64,000 nt of DNA from Bog-756 sp035531955 (GCA_035531955.1 DATKRZ010000066.1:5973-69972), one strand, 5' to 3'. Numbered from the stretch's first letter, positions 52,969-62,760 are shown. Program-made: numbers and translations. The notes: generated from the letters alone by a model not told the origin.

Positions 52969-53957
52969 GTCGCACCTCCCGGCATCTGGACCGGGCCCGG
53001 CCCGACCGGCGCATACCCGGCGGGTGCCGCTTCGCCGCCCGCCAGCCGCGGGTCGGTGGCGTCGAAGCCGTGGGTCAGGCTGAGGAAGACCTCCTCCAGG
53101 CTCCCGCGCTCGTTGACCAGCTCGTACAGGACGATCTGGTGCTGAGCGGCGAAGGGCCCGAACCACTCGGGGCTGGCCCCGTCGATCGCCAGCACGTCAT
53201 GGGCCACCTGGCGGTAGGCCACCGGGATGGCATCCAGCAGTGCGATGAGGCGGGGAAGCTCGGGTGACCTGATTCGCAGCCCGGTGCGGGTCCCGGCCCG
53301 GCCGGCCAATTCGGCCAGCGTGGTCTGGAGCACCAGCCTCCCGTGCGACACGATGACCACGTCGTCGACCGTCTCCTCCATCTCGGACAGCAGATGGGAG
53401 GAGACGAGCACCGCGTGCCCGAGCGAGGCCTGATGGCGGATGAAGGTGCGCAGCCACTGGATGCCCTGTGGGTCGAGCCCGTTGGAGGGCTCGTCGAGAA
53501 TGAGGATCTCGGGGTCCCCGAGCAGGGCGGTGGCCAGCTGCAGGCGCTGGCGCATGCCCATGGAGAACTTGCCTACCCGGCGCCTGGCCACATCGCCGAG
53601 GCCGACCAGCTCGAGGGTCTGGTCGACTCTGCTGATCGGGATGCCCGCCCCGATGGCCACCGCCTTCAGATGGTCCTCGGCCCTCCGGGACGGATGGAAG
53701 CTGGTCGCCTCGAGCACCGCGCCCACGTGGCGGACCGGGTCGCCGAGCTGGGCATAGGGCCGTCCGCCGAACGTGGCGGTGCCCGAGCTTGCGGAGACCA
53801 GCCCGAGCAGGATCCGCAGCGTCGTCGTCTTGCCGGAGCCGTTCGGCCCGAGGAACCCGGTCACCCGGCCGGAAACGACCTCGAAGCTCAGGTCGTCGAC
53901 GGCCCTCACGCTCCCGAAGTCCTTGGACAGCTGGCGCACCTCGATCGCCGCGGGCAT
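52965..53957 (-). CDS. ABC transporter ATP-binding protein
   Basis: 330 residues. Walker A GPNGSGKT at 37-44, signature KFSMGMRQRL, Walker B ILILDEPSNGLDP and the switch His in LVSSHLLSEME are all present. The C-terminal 110 residues are the extension seen in DrrA-like exporters. With the overlapping permease this makes an ABC-2 exporter, possibly for drugs or lipids. It follows the TetR gene by about 30 bases on the same strand, suggesting TetR control. Confidence 0.93.
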   Translation of the reverse strand: MPAAIEVRQLSKDFGSVRAVDDLSFEVVSGRVTGFLGPNGSGKTTTLRILLGLVSASSGTATFGGRPYAQLGDPVRHVGAVLEATSFHPSRRAEDHLKAVAIGAGIPISRVDQTLELVGLGDVARRRVGKFSMGMRQRLQLATALLGDPEILILDEPSNGLDPQGIQWLRTFIRHQASLGHAVLVSSHLLSEMEETVDDVVIVSHGRLVLQTTLAELAGRAGTRTGLRIRSPELPRLIALLDAIPVAYRQVAHDVLAIDGASPEWFGPFAAQHQIVLYELVNERGSLEEVFLSLTHGFDATDPRLAGGEAAPAGYAPVGPGPVQMPGGAT

Positions 53958-53987
53958 GTCAGACCGTACCCCGGCCGGCGGCGCGCC

Positions 53988-54659
53988 TCAGGTCATCCCC
54001 ATCGGGGTGCCCCGGACGGAGAGGGCCTCGGGCTGGACCCCTGGCGGGCCCTCGGCGTCCGGCCCGGCGAGGGCCCCGGTGGGAAGCAGCAGGCCGATGG
54101 CCACCACCAGCTCGTCGTGGACCCGGCCCATGTTGCTCCACCCGTTCACCCACCCCACGAGGGCCGAGTACCACACGTGGCCGAGGATTCGGGCCCGGTC
54201 GCCGAGGTCGGGCGGGTGGGGGTCGCCGATGGCCCGGGTGATGATCCCCTCCATCAGAACCGACACCTGCTGCTGGCACTCGATGGCTGCCGGGTCGGGG
54301 GAGGCGAGGGCGGTGAACACGGCGCCGACCAGCTTGGGTTGGCGGCCCATGGACCGGAGGGCCCGGTCGAGGGCGTCGATCACCCGCTCGGCGGCGGTGC
54401 CGCCCTGGGCCGGGAGCTGGGCCAGCCGGGTGTCGAGCAACTCCACCCAGTGGACGAGGGCGGCGGCCAAGAGGTGGTCCTTGCTGGTGAAGTACCGGTA
54501 GACGGTGCCCATGGCCACATCGGCGCGGGCGGCCACGTCCCGCATCTGCACCGCCTCGTACCCGCCGTCGAGTCCGAGGGCCATGGCGGCGTCCACGACT
54601 CGCTGGCGACGGGCTTGCTGGGCTCGCGTCAGGGTGCGTGGCACCGGACGGTTCGCCAT
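53988..54659 (-). CDS. TetR-family regulator, KstR-like
   Basis: 223 residues. The helix-turn-helix GYEAVQMRDVAARADVAMGTVYRYFTSKDHLLAAAL matches KstR, which represses cholesterol catabolic genes in mycobacteria and rhodococci and responds to steroid CoA thioesters. The C-terminal ligand domain is of the usual length. It precedes the ABC exporter genes on the same strand and is divergent from a second TetR gene across 147 bases, where binding sites are expected. Whether it controls steroid genes here is not shown. Confidence 0.88.
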   Translation of the reverse strand: MANRPVPRTLTRAQQARRQRVVDAAMALGLDGGYEAVQMRDVAARADVAMGTVYRYFTSKDHLLAAALVHWVELLDTRLAQLPAQGGTAAERVIDALDRALRSMGRQPKLVGAVFTALASPDPAAIECQQQVSVLMEGIITRAIGDPHPPDLGDRARILGHVWYSALVGWVNGWSNMGRVHDELVVAIGLLLPTGALAGPDAEGPPGVQPEALSVRGTPMGMT

Positions 54660-54806
54660 GAGCGGTTACCCTACTCGCCTGGGATTTCATCGCTGGAACT
54701 GGGGTTCGGCCGGAGGGCCGGACGGGCCCCGGGAAGGGGTCGGGGCCGGGCGCAGGATTTCTGACGCCCCGTCATTTCGTCCCGGCCGTCGGTACCATGG
54801 TCCGCC

Positions 54807-55598
54807 ATGGCCGTCGCCGACGATCCGGAGCTGATCGCCACCACCGATGGCCGGGTTCCCGGGCGCCGCGGCCGGGCCACCCGCCAGCGCCTGCTGGAGT
54901 GCACCGCCGAGCTGTTGGTGGCCACCCCCTGGCGGTCGATCAAGGTGATCGACATCGCGCGGCAGGCTGGCACCTCGCCGGCGACCTTCTACCAGTACTT
55001 CGAGAACGTGGAGGCGGCCATCACCGTGCTGGCCGAGGAGCTCGTGGAGGGGGCCGGGGTCCTGGCCGGCCTGGTGGACGGCGACTGGACCGAGGAGGCC
55101 AGCTGGGGCACGGCGGTGGCCGTGGTCGAGGGCTTCATGGAGTACTGGGAGCGCAACCGGGCCGTCTTCCGGGTGGTCGAGCTGACCACGGTGGAGGGGG
55201 ACCTGCGCTTCCAGGGGCTGCGGGTCCGGGCCCTCAACGCCGTCACCGTCACACTGGCCCGGGTCATCGCCACCACCGCCGGCCCGTCGGGGTCACCGGC
55301 GGGCTCGGACCCGATGGCCACGGCCGGCACCCTCATCGCCATGCTGGCCCAGGTGGCCGGGCACCGCTACGGCTTCGAGTTCTGGGGCATCCGAACCGCA
55401 TCGCTGGTGGACAGCCAGGCCCGGCTCCTGCTCTGGTCGGTCACCGGGCGGGAGGCTCCCACCGGCGCCGGGGTGGCGGGATCGGAGCCGCCGCCGCCCC
55501 GTACCGGACCGGTGATCGGCGGGGGAGCGGCAGCCGTCCGGACCGCAGAGGCGAAGGCGGCCTCGGCCAAGGCCGGGGGCAGGCCAGTCCCTGGGTAG
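54807..55598 (+). CDS. TetR-family regulator
   Basis: 263 residues. The N-terminal helix-turn-helix IKVIDIARQAGTSPATFYQYFENVEAA is standard for TetR. The ligand domain is followed by a 40-residue Ala/Pro tail. Divergently transcribed from the KstR-like gene and convergent with the cyclase-family hydrolase. The inducer cannot be read from the sequence. Confidence 0.9.
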   Translation: MAVADDPELIATTDGRVPGRRGRATRQRLLECTAELLVATPWRSIKVIDIARQAGTSPATFYQYFENVEAAITVLAEELVEGAGVLAGLVDGDWTEEASWGTAVAVVEGFMEYWERNRAVFRVVELTTVEGDLRFQGLRVRALNAVTVTLARVIATTAGPSGSPAGSDPMATAGTLIAMLAQVAGHRYGFEFWGIRTASLVDSQARLLLWSVTGREAPTGAGVAGSEPPPPRTGPVIGGGAAAVRTAEAKAASAKAGGRPVPG

Positions 55599-55643
55599 TC
55601 CCGAAACGGGAGCAGCCATGGATCCGGGCCCGCCCGCTGGCTC

Positions 55644-56681
55644 TCAGCGCACGGCCACCGGGTTCACCGGAGAGCCGAGGGCGTTGATGAACGGCAGCGG
55701 GGTGGCGTCCAGCAGGAATCCGTAGCGTCCGTCGGCCGCGCACGCATCGGCCAGCTCGTCGAGGAACCAGTTCTGGCCCTGGGTCATCCCCATCTCGACG
55801 AGGTGGAGGAGGTGCACGGGGAGATAGAGGTTCTCGTCCTGGCACGGGTAGACCTCGAGCACCATAGTGTCCGTCGCCACCGCGGCCACGTCGCGGTCGT
55901 GGAACCAGACGGCCGTCGCCATGGTCAGGCCGGGGGCCGGCCAGGTGTAGGCGACCAGGTCACGCACCGGCGCCGCTCCCCCGAGCCCCGGGCGGCCGGA
56001 CAGGGCCAGGTGGGCGGTCTGGCCGGTGCGAACCAGCACCACATCGCCGGCTTCGACGGCCACACCCCCGAGGGCGCACGCCGCGTCCAGGTCCGCCGGC
56101 GTGATCGGGTAGCCCGCCTCCAGGATCTCCACGCCCTTGGCCCGGGGCACGTCGAGGAGGACCCCCCGCGACACCAGCGAGGTGATCAGGTGGATCCCGA
56201 GCTTTCCTGCACCTTCGTCGGTTACCGACGAGGCGGGGAAGTCGTTGTAGAGCCGCCCGCCCGCGGGGCCGGCACCGTAGGACGCATGGGCCAGACCGTC
56301 CCAGTGGGTTGCGCACTGCAGAGCCAGGGCCACCGCGTCCTCAGAGGTGGCGATCCACTCCGGATCCCGGCTGAGGGGTTCGTTCACGCTGATCATGGTG
56401 CGGACCGGGTTTTCGCGGCCCTTGACGAAGCCCATCTGGATCCCCTGGTCGGACGAGAGGGGCAGGCCCAGGGCGAAGGCCTCCCCGTCGCGGATCGAGG
56501 CCGCTCCCCGCAGGCGGGCCCCGGCGTCGATCAGGTTGAGAGTGCCGATCTGGTCGTCCGGGCCCCATCGGCCCCAGTTGGACACGCGGGCGGCAATCTC
56601 TGTGAACGAGGCGGGGATCGAAGGCGGGACCGGGACGGGCACCGACCTGTTGTACCCCAATCGGGCGGCGGCCCTCCCCAT
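55644..56681 (-). CDS. Cyclase-family hydrolase (kynurenine-formamidase-like)
   Basis: 345 residues. The metal motif is CATHWDGLAHAS, a variant of the usual HxGTHxDxPxH, followed by LDVPRAKG and a conserved VLVRTGQ segment. Members of this family hydrolyse amide or ester bonds, for example formylkynurenine; the length and the WDGLAH motif match the large actinobacterial branch of unknown substrate. A GTG 13 codons in (56642) is an alternative start. It follows the aldehyde dehydrogenase by 38 bases on the same strand. Confidence 0.85.
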   Translation of the reverse strand: MGRAAARLGYNRSVPVPVPPSIPASFTEIAARVSNWGRWGPDDQIGTLNLIDAGARLRGAASIRDGEAFALGLPLSSDQGIQMGFVKGRENPVRTMISVNEPLSRDPEWIATSEDAVALALQCATHWDGLAHASYGAGPAGGRLYNDFPASSVTDEGAGKLGIHLITSLVSRGVLLDVPRAKGVEILEAGYPITPADLDAACALGGVAVEAGDVVLVRTGQTAHLALSGRPGLGGAAPVRDLVAYTWPAPGLTMATAVWFHDRDVAAVATDTMVLEVYPCQDENLYLPVHLLHLVEMGMTQGQNWFLDELADACAADGRYGFLLDATPLPFINALGSPVNPVAVR

Positions 56682-56719
56682 TTCGGGCCGATGGGCCGGC
56701 CGGGATCTGCCCGTGGGCC

Positions 56720-58189
56720 TCAGCCGGCCCAGATGATCGCCTGCATCTCCGAGTAGGCCTCGAGGCCGTAGTCGCCCCCGTCGCGGCCGAGGCCGCTCAT
56801 CTTGAAGCCACCGAAGGGCGCATCCATGTTGCGCTGGGCCGTGTTGATGCCCACGTGGCCGGCCCGGAGCAGCTTGGCCACCCGGAAGGCCCGGGCCGTG
56901 TCCCCGGAGAACACGTAGTCGTACAGGCCGAACTCGGAGTCGTTGGCGATGGCGATGCCCTCCTCCTCGTCGTCGAAGGGGATGGCCACCACCACCGGGC
57001 CGAAGATCTCCTGGCGGGCCACCGTCATGTGGTTCGATCCGGTGATCAGGGTGGGCTCGACGTAGTAGCCGGTATCGAGGTGGGCGGGACGGTTGCCCCC
57101 GGCGACGACCTCGCCCTGTCGGCGCCCGGTTTCGATGTAGTCGAGCACCCGCTGGCGGTGCTGCCCCGAGATCAGGGGCCCGACCACGGTGTCTGGTTCG
57201 GTCGGGTCGCCCACCTTCAGGACCCCGGCGAACTTGGCCAGGCTCCCGACGACCTGGTCGAAGACGCTCCGGTGGACGACCGCCCTGGTCGGCGCCGTGC
57301 AGATCTGACCGGAGTGGAAGGCCCAGGTGGACCCGATCGCGGTGACCGCCCCCTTGATGTCGGCATCGTCGAACACGACCGCCGCGCCCTTGCCGCCGAG
57401 CTCCATCAACAGGCGCTTCATGGTGGGGGCGCCCGCCGCGGCGATGCGCTGGCCGACCGCGGTGGACCCGGTGAACGACACCATGTCGACGTCGGGCGAC
57501 GTGGTCAACGCGGAGGCGGGATCGGGGCCCTGCGCACTGATCAGGTTCACGACGCCGGGAGGGAGCCCGACCTCGTGGAGCACCCGGGCCAGCTCGACCA
57601 CGGCCAGGGGGTCCTGGGGGGCGGGCTTCATGACCACCGTGTTGCCCATGGCCAGGGCCGGAGCGACCTTTCCGGCCATGTTGGTCAGGGGGAAGTTGTA
57701 GCTGGCGATGGCCGCCACCACGCCCACCGGCTGGCGGTAGGCGAGGGCGCTGATCAGGCCGCCCGGAGCCAATGGGGTGGCCGCGGTGGCCACCGGGGGA
57801 AGCATCGACTCCTGCACGTGGCGGATGTCCCGCGAGTAGCGGTCGAAACGGTCGGCGCTGATCGGGACCTGCATCCGCGAGCCCACCGAGGCGGTGGCCC
57901 CGGTTTCGGCGATCACCAGCGGGACCAGGTCATCGTTCCGGGACCGGATGGCGGCAGCGGCCGCCTTCAGAAGGGCCAGGCGCTCCTCGACCGGGGTGGC
58001 TGCCCAGGCCGGGAAGGCCTCCCGGGCGGCTGCGGCGGCGTCTTCGGCGTCCCCCACGGAGGCGTCCGGGGCCTGGCCCACCACCTCTTCGGTGGCCGGA
58101 TTGACGATGTCGTAGGTGCCGCTTCCCGGCTCGGTCCACTTGCCCCCGATCAGCAGCTGCGTTTCGTCCCTGGTGGCCTGGCTACCCAT
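56720..58189 (-). CDS. Aldehyde dehydrogenase (NAD(P)-dependent)
   Basis: 489 residues, standard for the family. Active-site Asn165 (SYNFPL), general base Glu263 (MELGGKGA) and nucleophile Cys297 (GQICTAPTR) are in place, as is the cofactor motif FTGSTAVGQRIA. Oxidises an aldehyde to the acid; the substrate is not evident. Minus strand between the D-aminoacylase-like gene and the cyclase-family hydrolase, and possibly in one transcript with them. Confidence 0.94.
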   Translation of the reverse strand: MGSQATRDETQLLIGGKWTEPGSGTYDIVNPATEEVVGQAPDASVGDAEDAAAAAREAFPAWAATPVEERLALLKAAAAAIRSRNDDLVPLVIAETGATASVGSRMQVPISADRFDRYSRDIRHVQESMLPPVATAATPLAPGGLISALAYRQPVGVVAAIASYNFPLTNMAGKVAPALAMGNTVVMKPAPQDPLAVVELARVLHEVGLPPGVVNLISAQGPDPASALTTSPDVDMVSFTGSTAVGQRIAAAGAPTMKRLLMELGGKGAAVVFDDADIKGAVTAIGSTWAFHSGQICTAPTRAVVHRSVFDQVVGSLAKFAGVLKVGDPTEPDTVVGPLISGQHRQRVLDYIETGRRQGEVVAGGNRPAHLDTGYYVEPTLITGSNHMTVARQEIFGPVVVAIPFDDEEEGIAIANDSEFGLYDYVFSGDTARAFRVAKLLRAGHVGINTAQRNMDAPFGGFKMSGLGRDGGDYGLEAYSEMQAIIWAG

Positions 58190-58289
58190 GGTGGGTCCCC
58201 TTTCGCGGTGAGGTGGTGACTTCGGTTGTGCGGAGCCTGACGCCGTCGGTCCCGGTGGCAGAGCCCTCGGTCCGGGGTGGCCGGGGGGG

Positions 58290-60023
58290 TCAGACCCCGG
58301 CGGGCGACGGGTCCACGGTGACCGTGTCCCTCCCCGACTTGAGCAGAGTACCCGGAAGGTTCCCGGTGGGTTTGCCGTCGGCGACGGTCTCGACGCCGTT
58401 GACCAGCACCCGGACCACGCCGATGGCGTCGGCGATCAGGCGGGGGCTCCCGCCGGGGAGGTCGTGGACCAAGGTGGCCGGGTCGGAGCCCACGGTCTCG
58501 GGATCGAAGACGAACAGGTCGGCGCACCGGCCCACGGACAGCCGGCCGCGGTCGTGGAGCCCGAACAGCTCGGCGGGGGCCTCGGTCATCATCTGGACGG
58601 CCCGCTCCATGGGCACCAGCCTTCGCTTGCGGAGACAGTCGCCGAGGAAGGAGGTCGGGTAGTTGGAACCGCACATCCGGTCGAGGTGGGCTCCGGCGTC
58701 GGATCCGCCCACCATGGCGCCGGGGTTGTCCCATACCTCGACACGTGCCTGCCACGAGGCGTCGTCTCCGTCTGAGGCCTTGGGCCACAACACGGTCCGC
58801 AGGTCGTCGGCGATGACCAGGTCGAGCAGGGTGTCGAAGGGGGGCTTCCCCTGCTCCGCGGCGATCGAGCCGACATCGCGCCAGCTCAGGCCCTCGTTCT
58901 CCGGGGCGAAGGTGTCACCGATGATGTAGTTCGCCCAGTGGGAGAGGCGACGGAAGACCCCGGCCTCCTCGGAGTGGGCCAGCTCGTCGAGGCGGGCCCG
59001 GACCGCGGGGTCCGACAGCTTCTCGATGCGCTGTTCGGCCGGGAGGCCCATGACGTCGCCCCACCCGGGGATGAGGAACAGGGCGCAGTGGGTCCGGAAG
59101 CTCATGTTCATGGGGACCAGGGTGGGCATGGTCAGCGCCACGATCCGACCACCGGCCGCCGCGGCCTGCACCGAGGCCTCCAGCTGGCGCCCGGTCTTGT
59201 CAGGGGTGCGGGAATCGACGGTGAGCAGGTTCCAGTTGAGCGGCCTGCGAGCGGTGGTGGTCATGGCCACCATCAGGTCGATCTCCTCGTCGGTGAAGGT
59301 GTCGAGGCAACCGTTGGTGATGTACTCGAGAGTGGTGCCCGGGTGGTCGCGCACCACCTCGCAGAAGGCCAGCATCTCGCGACGGTCCGCATAGCGGGAC
59401 GAGATGGGGTTGGCGTCCCCGTCGGAGTGGGTGCGGGACTGGGACGACGAGAATCCCAGCCCGCCGGCCTCGATCGACTCGGCCAGCAGCCGGGTCATCT
59501 CCGCCACCTCTGCATCGGAGGCCACCTCGGCCGCCCGCTCGGAGCCCATCGTCCACCGGCGCAGCGCGCAGTGCCCCACCAGGAACCCGGCATTGACCCC
59601 GAGGTTCCCCTCGAGCTTGCCCAGGTAGTCGCCGAAGGTGGTCCAGTCCCAGGGGAGGCCGTCCTCCAGGGCCACCAGGGGCATGCCCTCGACCTTGGCC
59701 ATCATCCGCCGGATGTAGTCGTGGTCCGCCGCCTTGATCGGAGCCAGGGTGAAGCCGCAATTGCCCCCGATGACGGTGGTGACCCCGTGGAGGTTGGACG
59801 GGGAGGCGGTCGGGTCCCAGAACAGCTGGGCGTCGTAGTGGGTGTGGGGGTCGATGATGCCTGGGGCCACTACCAGGCCCTCGGCGTCGAACTCGGTGGA
59901 ACCGGCCTCGTCGACGGGGCCGATGGCGGCGATCCTGCCGTCGCGGACTCCGACGTCGGCCCGACGGCCGGGGGACCCGGTGCCGTCGACGACCAGGCCG
60001 TTGCGGATCACGTAGTCGAGCAT
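58290..60023 (-). CDS. N-acyl-D-amino-acid deacylase-type amidohydrolase
   Basis: 577 residues. Metal ligands in DPHTHYDAQ (His60, His62), GGNCGFTLAP and GGSDAGAHLDRMCGSNYPTSFLG identify the D-aminoacylase group of amidohydrolases, with the small beta domain at both ends. Actual substrates in actinobacteria vary. The second ATG (60023) was chosen because GGAGGG sits eight bases upstream; the first ATG (60029) is only two bases from it. About 100 bases upstream of the aldehyde dehydrogenase. Confidence 0.88.
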   Translation of the reverse strand: MLDYVIRNGLVVDGTGSPGRRADVGVRDGRIAAIGPVDEAGSTEFDAEGLVVAPGIIDPHTHYDAQLFWDPTASPSNLHGVTTVIGGNCGFTLAPIKAADHDYIRRMMAKVEGMPLVALEDGLPWDWTTFGDYLGKLEGNLGVNAGFLVGHCALRRWTMGSERAAEVASDAEVAEMTRLLAESIEAGGLGFSSSQSRTHSDGDANPISSRYADRREMLAFCEVVRDHPGTTLEYITNGCLDTFTDEEIDLMVAMTTTARRPLNWNLLTVDSRTPDKTGRQLEASVQAAAAGGRIVALTMPTLVPMNMSFRTHCALFLIPGWGDVMGLPAEQRIEKLSDPAVRARLDELAHSEEAGVFRRLSHWANYIIGDTFAPENEGLSWRDVGSIAAEQGKPPFDTLLDLVIADDLRTVLWPKASDGDDASWQARVEVWDNPGAMVGGSDAGAHLDRMCGSNYPTSFLGDCLRKRRLVPMERAVQMMTEAPAELFGLHDRGRLSVGRCADLFVFDPETVGSDPATLVHDLPGGSPRLIADAIGVVRVLVNGVETVADGKPTGNLPGTLLKSGRDTVTVDPSPAGV

Positions 60024-60300
60024 GGGCATTCCCTCCGGAGCGTGTCGGGGCCTCGGCAGCGACAGGACCCGGACCAGGAATTCACCCGGGGCCGACAGCT
60101 GACAGACCGTCAGTTTACGGTACCGCCGGCGCCTCTGTCGGGCCGCGCCCGGCCCGGGGCCGGGTCGGGCCGGGCGCGGGCCGGGGTCGGGTTGGACGGG
60201 TGCCGGCCCCGACGGCCGGACCGGGATGCCCGCAGCCGGTCGATGGTAGTTTCCGGGCATTCACCACCAGTCCTGGCTCCAGAACAACCTCCTCCCCGTC

Positions 60301-61122
60301 GTGGTGCTGCTCCTGGGTGCCGGGCTGGCCGTGCGCCTGGCCCACTGGACCGGAGGCAGGCGGCGACGGTGGATCGATGACCGGATCCGCCGACAGCTCG
60401 AGGCCGGCGCCGTGGCCTCCGAATCCCTCAAGCGATCGCGGGCCATCAGCGAGGCGGTCGAGTGGGCGGCCGTGGCCCTCATCTACTTCGTCGCCGGCAT
60501 CGTGGCCTTCGATCGGCTGGGCCTTCCACTCACCACCCTGGTGGCCCCGGCCACGGTCATCGGGATCGGCCTGGGCTTCGGGGCCCAGCAGATGGTGGGC
60601 GACCTGCTGGCCGGGTTCTTCCTGCTGGCGGAGCGCCAGTTCGCCTTCGGCGACGTCATCCGACTGTCGGTGCCCGGCCAGACGGTGGGCATCACCGGGA
60701 CGGTCGAGGAGCTCACCCTGAGGGTGACCAAGCTGCGAACCACCCAGGGCGAGTTGGTGGTGGTGCCCAACAGCGCCCTGCGCCAGGTCACCAACCTGTC
60801 CAAGGACTGGTCGCGGGCGGTGATCGACATCCCGGTGGCGGTGACGGAGGACCTGGCCCAGGTGACGGACACCCTCCGGGAGGTGGTCGGGGCGATGGCC
60901 GCCGACCCCCGCTGGAAGGACTCGCTGCTCGGCGATCCCATCGTGGCCGGGGTGGAGACCATCGATGTCGGGTACGTGCAACTCCGCCTCATCGCCCGAA
61001 CCCTGCCCGGGCGCCAGTTCGACGTGGCCCGGGAGATCCGGCTGCGGGCGGCCACGGCCCTGCGCTCAGCCGGGATCAGTTCGCCATCGATCGGTGACAG
61101 CGCCGCGACGGCCTCCTCATGA
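60301..61122 (+). CDS. MscS-type mechanosensitive channel
   Basis: About 273 residues. Transmembrane helices near the N-terminus and at about 55-75 are followed by the pore-lining helix and the MscS beta domain, with VIGIGLGFGAQQMVGDLLAGFF and RQFAFGDVIRL, the family signature. Releases solutes on hypo-osmotic shock. GTG at 60301 has no ribosome binding site. The frame is open upstream to a TAG and would add a plausible HHQSWLQNNLLPV, but has no normal start codon there. The stop overlaps the next ATG. Confidence 0.85.
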   Translation: MVLLLGAGLAVRLAHWTGGRRRRWIDDRIRRQLEAGAVASESLKRSRAISEAVEWAAVALIYFVAGIVAFDRLGLPLTTLVAPATVIGIGLGFGAQQMVGDLLAGFFLLAERQFAFGDVIRLSVPGQTVGITGTVEELTLRVTKLRTTQGELVVVPNSALRQVTNLSKDWSRAVIDIPVAVTEDLAQVTDTLREVVGAMAADPRWKDSLLGDPIVAGVETIDVGYVQLRLIARTLPGRQFDVAREIRLRAATALRSAGISSPSIGDSAATASS

Positions 61123-61682
61123 GCGAACGGCCATCCGACCGGGGCGAGGTCCCGGCCGACCGGGGCGAGGTCTCGGCCGACCAAGCCGACCAAGCCGACC
61201 CGGCCGACCAAGCCGACCCGGCCGACCCGGAATCGGACGACGGCGCCGACGGGAGGCGCGGCGCGCTGGCGGGGTTCATGTCGGCGCCGGTCCACCCGCG
61301 CTTCCCCATCCGGTGGTCCACCATGGCGATGCTGGTGCTGTTCCTCGGGTTCGGGACGCTCTGGTATCTCTATCCGCCCGCGGCCCCGTCCCCGATGGGG
61401 ATCCCTGTCAACGGAGGGATCTTCTACCCCGGCGCCACGGTCCCGTCGACGACGACCTCCACGGTGACCACCACGACCACCGACAACTCCGTGACCGCCA
61501 CCACCCGCCCCACCGTCACCACGACGACCACCCGTCCCACCGCCACATCTGGCCCGGCCTCCACCTCGACGGCACCGAGCTCGACGACCACGACGCAACT
61601 GGGACCGGGCTCGAACACCACGATCGTCCAGGGGTCAGGGCCCGGCACCAGCACCACCAGCACCACCACCACCGCCCGCTGA
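61119..61682 (+). CDS. Single-pass membrane protein with Thr-rich tail
   Basis: 187 residues. The N-terminal 45 residues contain QAD/PAD repeats encoded by tandem nine-base units. One transmembrane helix (about 68-88, MAMLVLFLGFGTLWYLY) is followed by about 95 residues dominated by Thr, Ser and Pro, probably outside the cell and possibly glycosylated. ATG overlaps the mscS stop (ATGA), so the two are co-translated. No family recognised; Thr-rich stalks of this kind are frequent in Acidimicrobiia by my recollection. Confidence 0.7.
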   Translation: MSERPSDRGEVPADRGEVSADQADQADPADQADPADPESDDGADGRRGALAGFMSAPVHPRFPIRWSTMAMLVLFLGFGTLWYLYPPAAPSPMGIPVNGGIFYPGATVPSTTTSTVTTTTTDNSVTATTRPTVTTTTTRPTATSGPASTSTAPSSTTTTQLGPGSNTTIVQGSGPGTSTTSTTTTAR

Positions 61683-61775
61683 AGGCCAGGAGCGCCAGGG
61701 GCTCTCGGCGCATGGAAGACGCCGGCTCGACGAAGGGAGCGCCGGGGTTCGGGCGCCCGCTCTCCGAGCCGCCTC

Positions 61776-62756
61776 TCACCGGTCGACCAGCGGTGCCACC
61801 TCGCTCCCGAAGGCGGCGATCTGGTCGCACAGCTCGTCCGCGGTGCGGGACGGGAACCGCACCTGGACCTGCCCCACCCCGGCCTCGGGGAACGTCCGCA
61901 GGTATTCGGCCACCTGCTCGGGCCGACCGGCCACCGTCCCTCTGGGCAGGTCGAGGCCGGACGGGGGCCGGCCCACGTAGAGGAACTCGGAGATGCCGCC
62001 GATGTCGAGGGGCGCGCCGTCGCGGAACTCATGGCGCAGCGAATGCAGCTCACCCAGAAGCACCGGGTCGGGCCCGAGCGACTGCGGCAGCCACCCGTCG
62101 GCGAAGCGCGCCGTGCGGCGCAGCGCGGCCGGGGACGAGCCCCCGACCCAGATGGGCGGGCGGGGTGATTGCACCGGCCTCGGCCCGAGCCCTGCGCCCG
62201 GGGCCTTCCACCGGGGCCCGTCCAGGGTCGGGAACTCGTTGACCAGGCCGTTGGCCAGGCCGGCGATGGCCTCGTCGGTGGCCGCCCCCCGGTGCTCGAA
62301 TGCGGGCCCCATCTGTTCGAACTCCTCGGCGACGTGGCCGGCGCCGACCCCGCAGATCGCCCGTCCGCCGGACAGGGTGTCCAGGGTGGCGAACTCCTTG
62401 GCCGATCGCAGGGGGTGGCGCAGGGCGATCACGTAGATGTGGGAGAGGAGCCGGATGTGGGTGGTGATCCCCGCAAGCCAACCGAGGGTGGCGACCGTGT
62501 CGTACCAGGTGGTGCTCATGGCGCCGGCCAGCCGCTCGGGGATGAAGGTGTGGTCGCACACGCCGACGTAGAAGAAGCCGGCGGCCTCACAGGCCAACGC
62601 CACCGCGGCCAGCTCGTCGGGCCCGGCCCCCGGCTCCCAGGGCTGCACGTAGATGGACGACTGGGACTGGACCGGGAGCTGCATCCCGTAGACGGTGCGG
62701 CCGGTGGGGAGCACGGTGACGACATCGTCGGGCGGCCGGATCGGGGAGGTGCTCAT
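61776..62756 (-). CDS. LLM-class (F420-dependent type) oxidoreductase
   Basis: 326 residues. Luciferase-like barrel with YVGVCDHTFIPERL, the LLSHIYVIALRHPLRSAKEFATLDTLSGGRAICGVGAGH core and PIWVGGSSPAALRR. The GVGAGH and DTLSGGR motifs are usual in actinobacterial F420-dependent members. Lies five bases downstream of the acyl-CoA dehydrogenase stop on the same strand, so probably one operon for an acyl-CoA pathway. Confidence 0.88.
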   Translation of the reverse strand: MSTSPIRPPDDVVTVLPTGRTVYGMQLPVQSQSSIYVQPWEPGAGPDELAAVALACEAAGFFYVGVCDHTFIPERLAGAMSTTWYDTVATLGWLAGITTHIRLLSHIYVIALRHPLRSAKEFATLDTLSGGRAICGVGAGHVAEEFEQMGPAFEHRGAATDEAIAGLANGLVNEFPTLDGPRWKAPGAGLGPRPVQSPRPPIWVGGSSPAALRRTARFADGWLPQSLGPDPVLLGELHSLRHEFRDGAPLDIGGISEFLYVGRPPSGLDLPRGTVAGRPEQVAEYLRTFPEAGVGQVQVRFPSRTADELCDQIAAFGSEVAPLVDR

Positions 62757-62760
62757 GGGA

